NCBI GenBank assembly: GCA_030674185.1
Contig: JAPXFY010000016.1
Location: 50,059,250 to 50,123,249 of the forward strand
DNA from: Monoplex corrugatus
Lineage: Eukaryota > Mollusca > Gastropoda > Littorinimorpha > Ranellidae
Direction: 5' to 3'
DNA length: 64,000 nt
Shown here: one piece after another, positions 1-12,862 of the stretch
Layout: each line of letters opens with the position of its first letter
How positions within the stretch are numbered: the stretch's first letter is position 1
The notes under the pieces: generated by a model
The model's database searches: none
What the model was told of the DNA's origin: nothing
What the model saw: only the letters and a program-made list of their open reading frames with translations
Translations under genes and position numbers: made by a program

Positions 1-383
1 TTCTTTTTTGTTATTAATTTTTGTAAATGAAGGAAATTTCATTGAACAGATGTGGTTGCCAATTTTTCATGAACAGTTGCAGTCTTCCAGGAACAGTAAA
101 GACTGTCAGTGTGTGAAAAACAAAAGGAGTGACATGTAGAAAAAAATCAACAAAACATTGAGGCATGTGTGTGATGCACATTGCAGTTTGTACCCAAACG
201 TGATAGTGGTGTGTAAAAAAAAAAAAAAGTGTGTATTACTATTTTAGTATTCATCAGCCAACCACAAAGGAGAATTTTCAAAGAAAAGAGGTATGTGAAC
301 TTTGACAGTTGATGGAATATTGAAGGAAAGCTGTTTTACTGTTATGATACTGTCACAGTTAGTCCCGATTTTTTTCCCCCATT

Positions 384-429
<46 letters not shown>

Positions 430-1240
430 ATTGCTTTTGTTATCTTTCTGAGCATACCTATAGCTAACAATAAATGAAATATTTCATTCAAATGGCAAAT
501 GAAAAAGAGAACCATAGGCCTAGACTGATACAAAAAAAGATGTCATCCTGTGAAACATTTTCGTGTAAATGGGTGATGCTATTAAATTTGAAATATTTCC
601 CAAACTACTGAATCAAATCATACAATTCTTTTTTTCTTTCATAGAGAAATAAATTCTGCAAATTTTATAAGCATGTGTTCTGCATTAAATATGCCTTCTT
701 CTATGCCAATTTTTATGTTAAAAGGAAAAAAATGGGAAAAAAAACAAAAATCCCATTTTCCACCTTATTTTACTTATATTTATTTTTGCCTTTTCAACTA
801 AATTTTTACATAAAGAAATGCAAAAATCAGTTCTGAACATTCCTATATAAGTTGTTTTGGTCACCTTTTACAAGTATTGCTGCAAATGTAAAAAAATGTG
901 ACCTACCCTAAAAACTGTCAGTTTGCTCAGAAATGCCTCAGGCCAGAGACTTGATGAGCCTGCTGTGCCTTCAGGCCACTAGCTGGACTTAGAAAAATTT
1001 TGTTCAGGCTGAAATGGGTTAAACATGTAAACAGTAAAAACTTGTGCTCTTCCAAAAAACAAACAACATGCGAAATTTTCAAGCAAATTCCCGTTCAGCA
1101 AGTATACTTACCACATTCAACTAAAGCCGTGTGGCACACACAATTGCCTGTTTTGGCCATAACCTAACTCGGTGTTTCCTGAGAATTTGGTGAAAAGACA
1201 CCTCCATGTGGCACTCCGCCCATCTTACTGCCCAAGGCAT
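1..1240. other. AT-rich non-coding sequence
   Basis: I see no gene here. The stretch is AT-rich with homopolymer runs, including a poly-T run near 383-418. If RPL4 continues leftward, this is either its large fifth intron or intergenic DNA. Confidence 0.5.
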
Positions 1241-1249
1241 GTGGGAACT

Positions 1250-1545
1250 TGAGTCTCAATCCTGCCCATCTTAAATCACTTTCCATAATCTTGCCCATCT
1301 TACCTTTCCATAATCTTGCCCATCTTAAATCAATCTTTCCATCATTCTGGTGGTGTCCGTGTTTCATAGCCCCTCTCTTCTGCCCCCCCCCCCCCCCCCC
1401 CTCTCATTTCAAGGCCTTACCAGCACATGTGGTTTCGCACAGGCTCAGGGAGCCTGCCATATAACTGAAGGCAGATGTTGATGAAACCTAAATGGAATTT
1501 ATCCCAGAGCAATGAATCCGTCTTGAACAAACTCCAAACTTATCA
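1250..1545 (+). repeat. SINE-A copy 1 (tRNA-derived SINE body)
   Basis: This shares a body with segments at 21.71-21.93, 52.82-53.04, 56.91-57.22 and 58.75-59.04 kb. Shared landmarks in order are a CATCTTAATGTTTCCATC-like block, a pyrimidine/C-rich block (here a poly-C run at 1381-1400), CTTGCCAGCACA, CACAGGCTCAGGGAG, CTGCCAGATAACTG, and a final TCTTGAACAAACTCCAAA. The head at 1250-1275 resembles the B-box end of the tRNA-like head seen fully in the 56.9-kb copy. A short tandem duplication of about 35 bases (ATCTTGCCCATCTTA) lies at 1290-1345. Confidence 0.6.
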
Positions 1546-1702
1546 ATCAGTGTAATATATCTCCCAAAACAAACCACCAAAATAACCAAACAAAACACAT
1601 GTCCACAATCAAATAATTCCCCCTACATTAAGTCCAAAAGCCTGTCAACAAATAAACCCAACTGAAAGAAAACCTTATAACCCAACTGTTTTCACATTTA
1701 AC

Positions 1703-1892
1703 TTAACCCTTCAACTCCCAATCCTGTCCACCAGCATCGTGCATCGTTAACTATGCTAGCACAGCAAAAACTTTACCTTCAGCTCCCTCACCTATCCACC
1801 AGCTTCCTGCATGAAGATGGTGGATAGAATGAAGGAGTCAAACGGTTATGTTTTTGCAGTTGGTAGAAAGGATGCGGGAGTCAAAGGGTTAA
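1703..1892. mobile_element. Palindromic MITE, copy 1 (TTAA-flanked, piggyBac-type)
   Basis: The copy begins TTAACCCTTCAACTCCC and ends GGGAGTCAAAGGGTTAA. The two halves are imperfect reverse complements, so the copy can fold into one long hairpin. Both edges read TTAA, the target site duplicated by piggyBac transposases, and the termini start with CCC as in many piggyBac elements. No coding capacity is visible. Five related copies occur in this window. Confidence 0.6.
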
Positions 1893-2144
1893 TTCAACTG
1901 TCTTCACTTGAAAAAGAAATTTATAACCCAACTTCAGCTGAAAAAGAAACTTAAATGTAAATGTCTCTACCTGAAAGAGAAACTTTTAAACCATCAGTCT
2001 TCAGCTGAAAGAAAGATTATACATCTCCTGTTTACTTACGGACAGGATAGGTATGATTTCAAAGACGATATTACTCAAAAAGTTGACATTTCTGGTGGAG
2101 GGGGAGTTATATGGTGAAAATCTGTTGGGCATTGTTAACACTGA

Positions 2145-2670
2145 CAACTAAAAAAAGAAACATTATGCTGCTGAAGTTTTCAATATAAACATCAGTGCCA
2201 AACTTTTCATGGGAACACCATACCAACAGACTTTTGACAGAATCACTGAATTGATTTCTGATCTCATTATACTGTACTGAATTCTCCAGTCTGCATGTTG
2301 ATCAGAGGTGGTTAGAGTATTTTTCATCCGTTTCAACAACACGGACCAATGAACTCATCATGTCAACATAGTGAGCTGGGAAAATTCAGTGACAGAAAAT
2401 GCTTTTAAATAAAAACAAAACCAATAAGAAACAAAAGCATAAAGTAAGTGATATCAAACTTGAGACTTCTTGGGTATCTATACTCTTGTTTGGAGTAAGA
2501 CTAGCTGGACCAATGAACTTAACGTCCAATTGCTTTAAACATTTTCTTGATCCGATTCATCACCAGAAGCTTTTAAAAGTGCGAACATAACTTAAAGATA
2601 TTTAAACATATAAAAACTGGCCTAAATTAATCAAAATAACTTTTGCACAACCTATTTTCCTAAAGCCAAA
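2145..2670. repeat. Dispersed repeat R1, copy flanking the piggyBac remnant (left)
   Basis: This is closely similar to 4598-5290, and part of it recurs at 5708-5850. Shared blocks include TTATGCTGCTGAAGTT, CTTTTGACAGAATCACTG, GATCAGAGGTGGTTAGAG and ACACGGACCAATGAACTC. Its right end resembles the body of the long SINE found at 25.67, 51.39 and 57.87 kb. It has no open frame of interest. Confidence 0.6.
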
Positions 2671-2679
2671 AACACAGTT

Positions 2680-3480
2680 CATACATTCAAAAACTGGCCT
2701 AAATTACCTTATGAGGTGGACCATAGCGTCATTTTGCATTAATTATTTTTTCAAGAACTACTAAAGATATCTGCATGAAATTTTGTACTTTTTAAGTACA
2801 TCAGTATGGGCATCTATGCAAAATTTGAAGTCTGTAAGTCCAACAGATGTGATAATATGCTAATTACCTTTAAAAAATACATACCGATATATTACTCTTT
2901 TTCAGCACCAAATGTATGTATACAATGCATAATGATGATTATCACTTCTCCAGCACAGTCTGACACCATTTGATGCAATGCACACAAAAGCAGATGTTCT
3001 GAGTCAACACGAAGTGTTTTTTCTTTTTTTACTTGTCAAGAAAAGTTCAAAATGGTACATCCATGATAGTATAAAAAGTCACTGTTATAGGAAAAATGTT
3101 ACAGCAGAGTTCTAACCACATTCACTGTATTCTGCACATATTTCTACATAAGTATGCCAAATTTCATGAGAATATTTACACTGTGTCCATTGTTACAGAG
3201 AGGTGAAGACGACAGTTGTAGCAAAAATCAACATTTGAGAAAAACGTCCCTAAAGATTTAGTTGATTTTAGCAATTATCTACAATTAAATTTTCCAAATA
3301 TACAAATATTGTAAGGCAAACACTGTACAGTTGTCAGAGGTCCCCCCCCCCCCCTCCCCTTATATGCATTTCTAGAAGGCTCAAGGGCCGTATACTTCTC
3401 CTTCAACTGTTCTTTGATTGTTTTAGTAAAGCATTGTGCATCAGAGTGTGGATGTGTATGCTAGCAAATGTGTTAATGCG
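2680..3480. other. Non-coding sequence
   Basis: I see no gene. AT-rich sequence contains phrases such as ATGAAATTTTGTAC and CAAATTTCATGAGAA that look repeat-derived, plus a poly-C run at 3341-3358. Confidence 0.4.
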
Positions 3481-3485
3481 AGCAT

Positions 3486-3520
3486 GAGTGTGTGTGTGTG
3501 TATGCGTGTGTGTGTGTGTA

Positions 3521-3562
<42 letters not shown>

Positions 3563-3601
3563 GGTGTGTGTGTGTGTGTGTGTATGTGTGTGTGTGTGTG
3601 G
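3486..3601. repeat. (TG)n microsatellite
   Basis: A nearly pure TG tract with a few TA and TATGCG interruptions, directly upstream of the piggyBac-derived segment. Confidence 0.9.
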
Positions 3602-3645
3602 TTACATGTTAAGCTTTTATTATTGTTTTTCTTTCTCTGTGTGTA

Positions 3646-4290
3646 ACAAGTGTGTTAGTGGGTTTTTTCCCAGGTTGCATCGCTGGGAACCTCTGACCAG
3701 GGCAGAGATGAGGGCGTTTCTGGCACTCTGCATTGCTACAGGCCTCATCATCAAGCCTACCACCCCGGAGTACTGGTCAACGGATGAAATCACAGAGATG
3801 CCATTTTTCTGCAAAAGCATGACGTCTCTGCGTTTTGAAGCCATCCTCGGTAACTTCCATCTTGTAGACAACACAGGAAAACTGTGAAGTGGTGGAGGAA
3901 ACTTTTCTATCTCTTCACAGTAGCACTTTGCAATGCCTATTGTCTCCACCGGAAGTTTGCCAACAATATGTTGACACACACTACCAGTTTCAGAGAGAGA
4001 TTGTGTGTCAGCTGGTTCTCCAGTCTGCTGATGCACCAGAGCCAGTTGGCAGAGGGAAGAAGAGCCTGAACCCCCCACAGAGCCTGACTGGCATGCGCAA
4101 GCCTATATATCACACTGCCAAAGAAGGAGCCAAGAGGGGACACCCCACGTGACTGTGTTGCATGCAACAGACCCAAGAAAGATCATGCGCAGTCACCTTC
4201 AAGTGTGAGCAGTGTGATGTGACCTTGTGTGTGCCAGAATGTTTCAACATATACCACACCAGGGTGGATTATAAGAGGGTTTTGCAGCAG
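3646..4290 (+). pseudogene. piggyBac transposase remnant, catalytic core deleted
   Basis: The reading frame at 3673-3885 encodes a piggyBac-type N-terminal segment with W-x-P-x-T-x-x-E-M-x-A-F-L-A-L, Y-W-S-T-D and F-x-x-I-L-G-N-F-H. Immediately after it, in other frames, comes the family's C-terminal region: K-W-W-R-K-L-F-Y then, at about 4151-4260, a cysteine-rich zinc ribbon (RDCVACNRPKK, then FKCEQCDVTLCVPECFNIYH). In intact piggyBac transposases the DDD catalytic domain lies between these two parts; here it is missing, and the C-terminal part is split over at least two frames. This is therefore a non-functional, internally deleted copy. Family identity is confident; the element ends were not found. 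Confidence 0.8.
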
Positions 4291-4597
4291 CCTGATGAGC
4301 CTGCCCCTGGTCCTGCTGGGGACCACTGACAGTCTCATCAACACACCTGTCCTCACCAGACATTTTACCTGTTTGGCAGAGGTATTTACCTTCATGTTGA
4401 ATTATATTTGATAAGCAGTATTTCTCATTCATTTCTGAACATATTTTGTATAACATTTATTGTTCAAAAACAAAATTTTTGAGATACAGCTCATTTAAAC
4501 TTACTACCGTTTTCTTGGTTTTTTTCTGTCCATTATATGACCAAACACAGTGTTTACATAAGTATGAATAATAACCAGGGTTAGGGTTAAGAAAGAA

Positions 4598-5290
4598 GAA
4601 ATATTATGCTGCTAAAGTTCTCCATTTAAATATCAGCGCAGAACTGTTCATGGGAACATTACACCAACAAACTTTTGACAGAATCACTGAATTGATTTCT
4701 GATCACATCATCAGGGGTACAACTTAGAAAAAGTCAAAAAAGTAAAAGGGGTCCAGGGGCTGGCAGTGCCCCATATGGGGGGTCTGGGGGGCATAGCCCC
4801 CCAAACACTCAAGCTTTTTCAAAAAACAGATTTTCTGTTTCTGACTCTTTTGAAAAAACAGATTCCATCGTCAAACGGAAATAGTTGCACCCAAGCATCA
4901 TCTAATCACTGTACTGAATTGTCCAGTCTAAATGTTGATCAGAGGTGGTTAGAGTATTTTTCATCTGTTTCAACAACACGGACCAATGAACTCATCATGT
5001 CAACATAGTGAGCTGGGAAAATTCAGCGACAGAAAATGTTTTTAAATAAAAATAAACAAAACCAATAAACAAAAGCATAAAGTAAGTGAAATCAAATTTA
5101 AAGACTTCTTGGGTATCTATACTCTCGTTTGGAGTAAGACTAGCTGGACCAATGAACTTATCGTCAAATTTTACATAATCTTGATCCAATTCATCACCAG
5201 ATGGTTTTCAAAAAATGATTACAAGTGTGAACATAACTGAGGATATAACAACATAATTGGCCTAAACTAACTAAAATCCTTTCTGCACAA
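4598..5290. repeat. Dispersed repeat R1, right copy, carrying an insertion
   Basis: This is a second copy of the repeat at 2145-2670 in the same orientation. It differs by an extra segment of about 190 bases at roughly 4712-4903. The extra segment contains G-runs and C-runs that pair (GGGGGGCATAGCCCCCC at about 4786-4802). Confidence 0.6.
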
Positions 5291-5319
5291 CTTATTTTCC
5301 CAGAGCCAAAAATAATTGC

Positions 5320-5545
5320 TTCATTTTCATAGAGCCAAAAATACACTTAATACATGTACCAAATTACCAATCTAATAGAAAGTATCTTCAGGTTCTGATT
5401 AAACCTGCAAGGCAGAAAATTATAGAAAGAGATCACAAATAGCAAGGCAGAAACAAAGAGTGACAGAAAAGAAGAAATTTCTAGCACAGAATTTCCAGAG
5501 GGTGGGGATACTATTTATACTGAAAGACCACACGGGAACAACAGA
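5320..5545. repeat. Partial copy of the long SINE-B family
   Basis: This matches the downstream half of the repeat at 25.67-26.22, 51.39-52.02 and 57.87-58.45 kb. Shared landmarks are GAGCCAAAAATACACTTAAT, GTGACAGAAAAGAAGAAAT, AGAATTTCCAGA and GGTGGGGATACTATTTATAC. Confidence 0.6.
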
Positions 5546-5707
5546 GCCATAATGGAGATTACCGCAACAAAAACGACAACACTTTAACAGTGCGTCTGTG
5601 TTATGGATCATTTTAACAGTCAGTACAGAAGACTGATCAGTGGGGTTGGTGTTATTTTACACCATTCGTCAACAACATGAACCAATGACCTCAGTACGTC
5701 TCCATAC

Positions 5708-5850
5708 TTGGCACCATGAATTCTCCAGTTAGATGGTTGATCAGAGGTGGTATTTTTCATCCATATCAATGACACGGTTCAATAAACTCACCATGTCAAC
5801 ATGATTAACTGGGAAAATTCAATGACAGAAACTTGCTAAACACAAATTAA
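5708..5850. repeat. Dispersed repeat R1, short third copy
   Basis: This is similar to 2285-2430 and 4915-5055, with TTGATCAGAGGTGGTATTTT and GGGAAAATTCAATGACAGAA. Confidence 0.5.
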
Positions 5851-6035
5851 ATAGTCAAACCGAACCCAAGCCAAAGCCAATCAAAGGTACCAAAGAAATG
5901 AGATATACCAAGTCATCTATATTTATATTTGCATTAAGATCAATTGGCGATCCCCACAGGTATCTGTAGTGACTGCTATAGTGACCTGCACACAGCCATT
6001 TCAAATCTCATTCTCTTACATCATAAAATACCTAC

Positions 6036-6165
6036 CAGGAATGTTACGGAAAGCTCTGCTGATGCCGTTGTCCTGGTTGTAAATGACCAGAGGACCTCGA
6101 CGCTGGATGCGACGCCTGTTCCTCATTTTACCTTTGCCAGCACGGAAACGCTTGCTGGCATAGAC
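6036..6165 (-). CDS. RPL4: RPL4 exon 5
   Basis: The exon encodes [20 protein letters not shown] then [19 protein letters not shown] and RNIPG. Acceptor GCCAG, donor GTAGGT. This is the last RPL4 exon in the window. Confidence 0.95.
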
Positions 6166-9100
6166 CTGGCAACCACACACATGCATATTATACACACTGC
6201 TGAAACAAATGTTTTGATCTACCACAGAGAAGTAAACGCAAGTATATTGTTACAATCTTTGTCTCCCTTGCAACAGTATAGACAGCTTGAAAAAAAAATG
6301 GGCTGACAAAATAGACCTTTTACTAAATAAAATTGGTCAAAAATAACAAAAAACACAGGAAACATCTGACGAAGACAATGCAGAAAAAATTAATATAAAA
6401 ATCAGAAAGACTACAGGGGGCTAGGGAAGAGTTCAATAAGCCCTCCCACAGTGTCCTGTCAGTATTTCAGCCAGTCTATGAGAAGGTAGTAAAGTCATTC
6501 CTATGCTGAAAAATAATGCATCTCAAAATAAAAGTCAATCTTACACCAAAAAAGAATCTATCTCAAAACCAGTCATTCTTATGCTGAAAAAAAAATGTCT
6601 CTCAAAGTTGTGATGTTATCTGAAACATTTTAATGCATATAAGCCTCAGACCTGCTACACCAATAAACATCAATTCCAGACAGTGGCCTCATTGATTGCT
6701 ACAAACATCACCATTTCATGTGCACTTTTCTGTTCAAAATCACATCAACATAAATGTCACTAACTGATGTTAACTTAACCCCTCTCCGCCTTAAAACAAA
6801 ACACAAACACTTGGTGCCATTTATACCTTTTCAACATCTTTCCAGGCGCGGAGCTTCTTGAGGAGTGCCACTGCCTCCTTGGTCTTCTTCAGCTCCTCAA
6901 CTTTGTCAGCCACCACCAGAGGGATTTCAGGCAGCTCCTCAATGCGATGACCTGCAGCACATCACCATAAGATGTTACTAAGAGCATGAACACTGACCAT
7001 AAAGGGAATTTTCCTTCTAAAATTACGTTTAATCTAACATACTTACCGTGGCTCACAAATGTGGAGGAGAGAGCGGGTTTTGGTGCACCGGTCAAACCAC
7101 CGGTCTGTGGGTTGGAGAATTCAGCGACGAAATCTTCTTAACCCTCGCTTTGCCACCCAAACGCTTCACATAAGTTTCTCCCTTAAACGAAAACACAGGC
7201 AAGACACAGAAAACAGCAACGACAATCGATCGATTGCAAGCAAAATCGATAAATACTTATCTGCTCAGAGCGTACGAGGCGAGCTGGAAGATGGCTGCCA
7301 AGAAAAGAGGAAGAGCACATGCGCATGTGCAAGACATGGATACTCTTATTAGAGTTACGGTCCCTTCGGACTTTATTGTTCAGAGGCAGAAATGGCAAAC
7401 CGCTGCCGCTAGTTGCGTTTGTGAGCCACGGTATAGTATGTGTAATTAAATATAATATATGTGCATCCTTAGAAGATCCAGAATGAATTCAAGTGAATGC
7501 AGAAAATGAACAAAACCATCAGTATTATTAGCATATTCTACGTTTAAAACACATGCACCAAAATCAATCAACAATATAACTTTCCTTCATTTATTTGCTG
7601 CAATCAAAGTCAAGTTCTGAAGGTGTCTCCATGTCTGGAATAAATTTCATATGCACTGATGTCACAGATGTGATGAAATCCAAAACAAGTGTAACTGCCT
7701 GCGTTCAAGCAAACAGGAACCAGAAAAAACACAAAAAAAGGAATACGAACACATATTTAATACAACAAGACAAGACAGGCGCAAATTTTCAGCCAGCTGG
7801 CCTTTGTCAAGCGTAAGATTACAACCAGTTTATTTGTAATCTTACGCTTGACAAAGGCCAGCTGGCTGAAAATTTGCGCCTGTCTTGTCTTGTTGTATTA
7901 AATACGCGTTCGTATTCTTCTTTCGTGCTTTTTCTGGTTCCTGTTCACAGATGTGATGGCTAAGAGCAAAAATGATCTTGGCATAAAACTAAGAGAATAA
8001 TCAAAGACTGTCAAGTAACAGACTCACCATAACACTAACACTGACAAACTGCTCGAAGTGCGCTACAATAATCTACCAAACATTACCGGTATCCCAAAGT
8101 GTTACACACATCTGTAGGGTAAACAAGAGAGAGAAATTATGCCGTAAAAACAAGCCAGTTGTCTTCCCAATTCTGTCAAATTCTTCCATTACTGACAAGG
8201 GCTCGTGCACACACACACACACACACAATCATCATATGTAAACAGGCAGAGAAAAGATTAAATTTTCTACCAGCGAACCACGCTAGTGGATTCAAGATCT
8301 ACTAGCCCGCATATACTTTCACTAGTCCTACATGTTGCCCCTAAAAACAGTAAAATTCCTTTGATGATGATGACCAAAAATATTCTGCATAATACGCCCT
8401 TGTTACATTAAAGGTGGCCAAGCTTTCTTCTAGAGACTTTCATCAGGGTGGGGAAGGTGAACAGTAGGACATCTAGTGAAAACACAGATGTAAAAGGCAG
8501 AGATGTGTTCAAAATGAATGGAAAACACTGAAAATGTTCAATCCATCTTGACTGAAATTTACGTCCTGAGAGACAAGAAGTGAAGATAATGCAAGAAAAA
8601 TCATCAAGTATTATCTATGCCATCTAAACTAGTTTTTTTGACGTATCAACTAATCAAGTGATGCCTCAAATTTGCTCGTCTCTCGAATTTCCTTGCCATT
8701 AGCACCCACATTCTTTTACCCTCTCCATGCCTTGATCTCAATAAGATATATGTTGTACTATTTTCTCTGGTTTCCATACTTAATAAGAAGCTTCTAGCTG
8801 TCTGACCAAAGCTCACAGAATGGGCAGACCGCCACCGATTGGTACATATTGATTGTAATGTATTGCACAGACTCCCTTCACTGACAGGCCTACAAGAAGC
8901 AAGAGTTGCCTTTCCCTAGACAGCCTTGTTTTAGTGCAAACGTTGGCAGACTTGATCATTGCAGATGAAATTATTCGACAGATTGGAAAGTTTGAAAAAT
9001 ATTAAAAAACATATAACTGCAAGGGGCAAAAATGTCACTCACCCAAAGGACTAGTAGTTTTTATTTCGACTCACCAAAATCATCTTTTCACTTGCCTTGG

Positions 9101-12100
9101 ACGACAAGGCAAGTGGATTCTGTCAGCCCAGATAACTAAGGGTTTATAATGGGGCAATGACCAACAGCATGCTCACTTACCTTTTGACATGACCAGAGCA
9201 GGCACACCAGTGGCAGCAATGGCAGAGCAGATAGCATAGCGACGCTGATTCACGTTGATCTTGCGATGCCAGCGGCGCCAGGTTTTGGTGGGGGCAAACA
9301 TGCGTCCACCACGGCACATGTTGCCAAAGGCACCTTGACCAGAGCGGTGGGTACCACCACCACGCACACGCGGGATTCGCGCAACTGCACGGCCAGTGCC
9401 CCAGGACTCAGCTGAGGTCTGGTGTCCTGAAAGCCCATAAACAAAACTGTCAATACTATTTCACTTATTTCAGCACAGAGCCATCATGTTGGTAAACCAA
9501 TAAAATCAACTCATTCAATACCAGTTAAAACTTACCAAATAGTGAAATACAAGCAAGAATTTCAAGTTACAGGGAAAATACAGCACAGTCTTTTAAATAC
9601 ATGATACATACACACACACACACACGTGTATATATACATATATATATATATATAATATATATCACCAATGCATAATCAGGGGATTTCCCTATTACTGATG
9701 CACAGGCACTGGCATGTCGGCGAAGAGTTAATAATACCCAGACATATGCCCCCAAACTAAACCATTTCACACTGATTTACAAGCTATATCAACAGAAAAG
9801 GCCTTAGTACCATAACAACTGATTAAATCAAACTCTGTAAGTATACCATAACAATTGGATAAATCAAACTCTGTAAGTAATGTTGAAGATTTAGGAGTGA
9901 TTTCACTGAAAATTTCATTGTGAAAGTTTCACTGTGAATCACAACTGCTGAATGTTATCATTATACTTACCAGCTTACCAACAAATGCCTATCAATTATC
10001 AGGAAAAGTTCTTCAGCGATATATAAACTCATACTGCTGTACGGATCGGAAGTGTTAAGCGTGAACAGTCAACATGCAAAGTCAGAACAAGACCAAGGCC
10101 ACTGAAATGTGGTTTCTAAGTAGTAGGCCCACAGGAACCAGAAGAACAAGAAAACCAATGTAAGCGCGTATTTAACAAAACAAGACAAAACAAGCGCAAA
10201 ATTTCGGCCCACCGGCCTTTGTCAAGCGCGAACGCACAGTCACAAACAGACCACAAACACCGAAGACCACAAACACCAAACAACAGATAATAAAAACAGG
10301 ACTAAAAACTTCTCTGCCGCCTCGTCCAGTAGATAAAAAGGGACCAAATGGAATGCCCATGTCTTCATGAGCAGTAGTAAGAAGTGGGGAGAGGGGAGGC
10401 AACTATGCTGTCAAAGGGGAAGTGAGATGAGTTCTGCAATTTTGAGAAGTGGACATGCCATATCGGTATCGCCCTGTTCTGAAGAAGGCACAGGGCAAGA
10501 GCCAAGAGGTAAGGAAGTGGATTGTGCCCAGTGCAACAAATCAGGTAGACCTGGGAACAGGAAGAAACATGAAATGGCATTTCTGAATTCTGTTGTGCAA
10601 TGGATTACTTATGGTTTGTCATTAAGACCATATGGTTTACGTGTTCCAAGTTTATTTATGAGATGGGATTCTCTGTCTTTCCTGTCTATGGTGCTGTTTT
10701 TGTGTAGAAGCCACAGACCTTTCACTCGGATGTCATTGATTGAGTGGTCTGATTGGTTGAAGTGATTGGGGATAGTTTTATCCCTCTGATGACGGATATC
10801 AGCCAAGTGTTCTTTGAAACGTGTATCAAGGGTGCGTCCAGTTTCACCAATATACAGTTGGGAACATTTAGAGCAGCTGATCAAATAGACAATGTTATAA
10901 GTTTGACAGTTGAAATGTTTTGTAATTCTCATGAGATTTGGGGCCTTTGACTGTGGTGGCTGTGCACAAGAAAGGACATGTCCTGCATTTAGGTTTGTTA
11001 ATGGAGAGGTTCCTGGAGGTTGGCTAACTGGTTTGCTGAGATTTGAACGCACCAGCAAGTCGCGGAGATTTGTGTCTCTCTTGTAGACGATCAAAGGGCG
11101 CTGGTCAAAGGCTTCACCTGTAGTGGGACTGGATTGCAGAATGTCCCAGTTGGACAAGATGATCCTTTTTACGAGGTACATGGACGGGTGGTAAACTAGA
11201 CTGAGGACTGGCCGATTCTCTGTGGCAGCTTTGGGCTTAGAATGGAGGGCATTTGGCCAAGAGACAGAGTTGACTTTTTTCCGGGCTTCATTGATGACCT
11301 TGAGTGGGTAATGTCTGCGCAGGAAAAATCTAGTCATTTCATCTGCATAGTTGCCTCCCCTCTCCCCACTTCTTACTACTGCTCATGAAGACATGGGCAT
11401 TCCATTTGGTCCCTTTTTATCTACTGGACGAGGTGGCAGGGAAGTTTTTAGTCCTGTTTTTATTATCTGTTGTTTGGTGTTTGTGGTCTGTTTGTGACCG
11501 TGCGTTCGCGCTTGACAAAGGCCGGTGGACCGAAAATTTGCGCTTGTTTTGTTAAATACGCACTTACATTGGTTTTCTTGTTCTTTTGGTTCCTGTTTGC
11601 TTGGGCGCAGGCAGTCGCACTTGTTTTGGATCTAGTAGGCCTACATTAACTCACTCCCTACTAGGCGATTTGGAATTTAACATTCCTCTGTATACTGGGC
11701 GTTTGTATAGGTTTTTAAAAAAATCATTAAAAAATAACGGCTATACACATATTCTTTTAATTTTGACACATGATTATCATCATATTGAAGAATCATTTTC
11801 CAAAGCTGTAACCTTTATGATACTCTTTTTGTTGCCAGTTGTAAAACAAGGTATGTTTTCATGGTAATGAAAATGAGGGCGATCACAAGAGCATATAAGG
11901 GAAGTTTTCACTGTTCTTGAAAAGAGGACTGTTTTTCACATAAATCACATTGGAAATACCAGTAGAGAGTAAACAATAACTAATTGAGAGTTTCTATTCC
12001 CTACAAATAAACTAAAATCAATAACTTACTACTGATAACTTGTCGATTTGTCATTTCACATTCTCCTGTATACAGGCGGTTTGTACAGGTATTTAAAAAA

Positions 12101-12759
12101 ATAATAAAAAAATAATGAGGAAACACACACACTTGAAATTTCCACACGATTATTGTTTGATTGAATAAGCATATTACAGAGTTTCAAAGTTGTAACTTTT
12201 ACAGTTCTCTTTTTGTAGGTGGTGATGAGAGAAAATATGTTTTTGTGACAACAAAATTGAGGGTGGCTGCAATTGGATAGTGGTAAAGTTCACACTGCTC
12301 CTGAAAAGTGGACAGTTTTCCACATAAATCACATTGAAAATCCCAGTAGAGAGTGAATAATGGCTACCTGAGATTTCTACTTTATACAATTCAGCTAAAG
12401 TCAGCAAAATGCTGCTGACTACTTGGCGATTTGTAGTCAGCTTCAGCATACCAAGTGCTTGAATGGAATTGGAAAATTCATGAAAAATATTAACAAAGCA
12501 CACATTCTTGAAACAGTAACATATGATTATTGTTTGACTAAATAAGCACAGCACAAGGTTTCAAAACAAACTATAACCTCAAACACACAGACACACACAC
12601 CCAGACACCCACATCCATACACACACACCATACAAACATTCATACATACAACACACACACACACACACAGAACACACAAACACATACACAGAGTGCACAC
12701 ACACAGTACAAACATCCACACACAGTACAAACATCCACATGCACATAAAAGTGCAGATG

Positions 12760-12794
<35 letters not shown>

Positions 12795-12809
12795 CACACT
12801 TATCCACAT

Positions 12810-12862
<53 letters not shown>

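Noticed and set aside
4735..4805. Transcription terminator hairpin (G-run/C-run stem)
   Set aside because: The pairing GGGGGGCATAGCCCCCC is strong but lies inside an insertion in a repeat, and intrinsic terminators are not expected in animal nuclear DNA.
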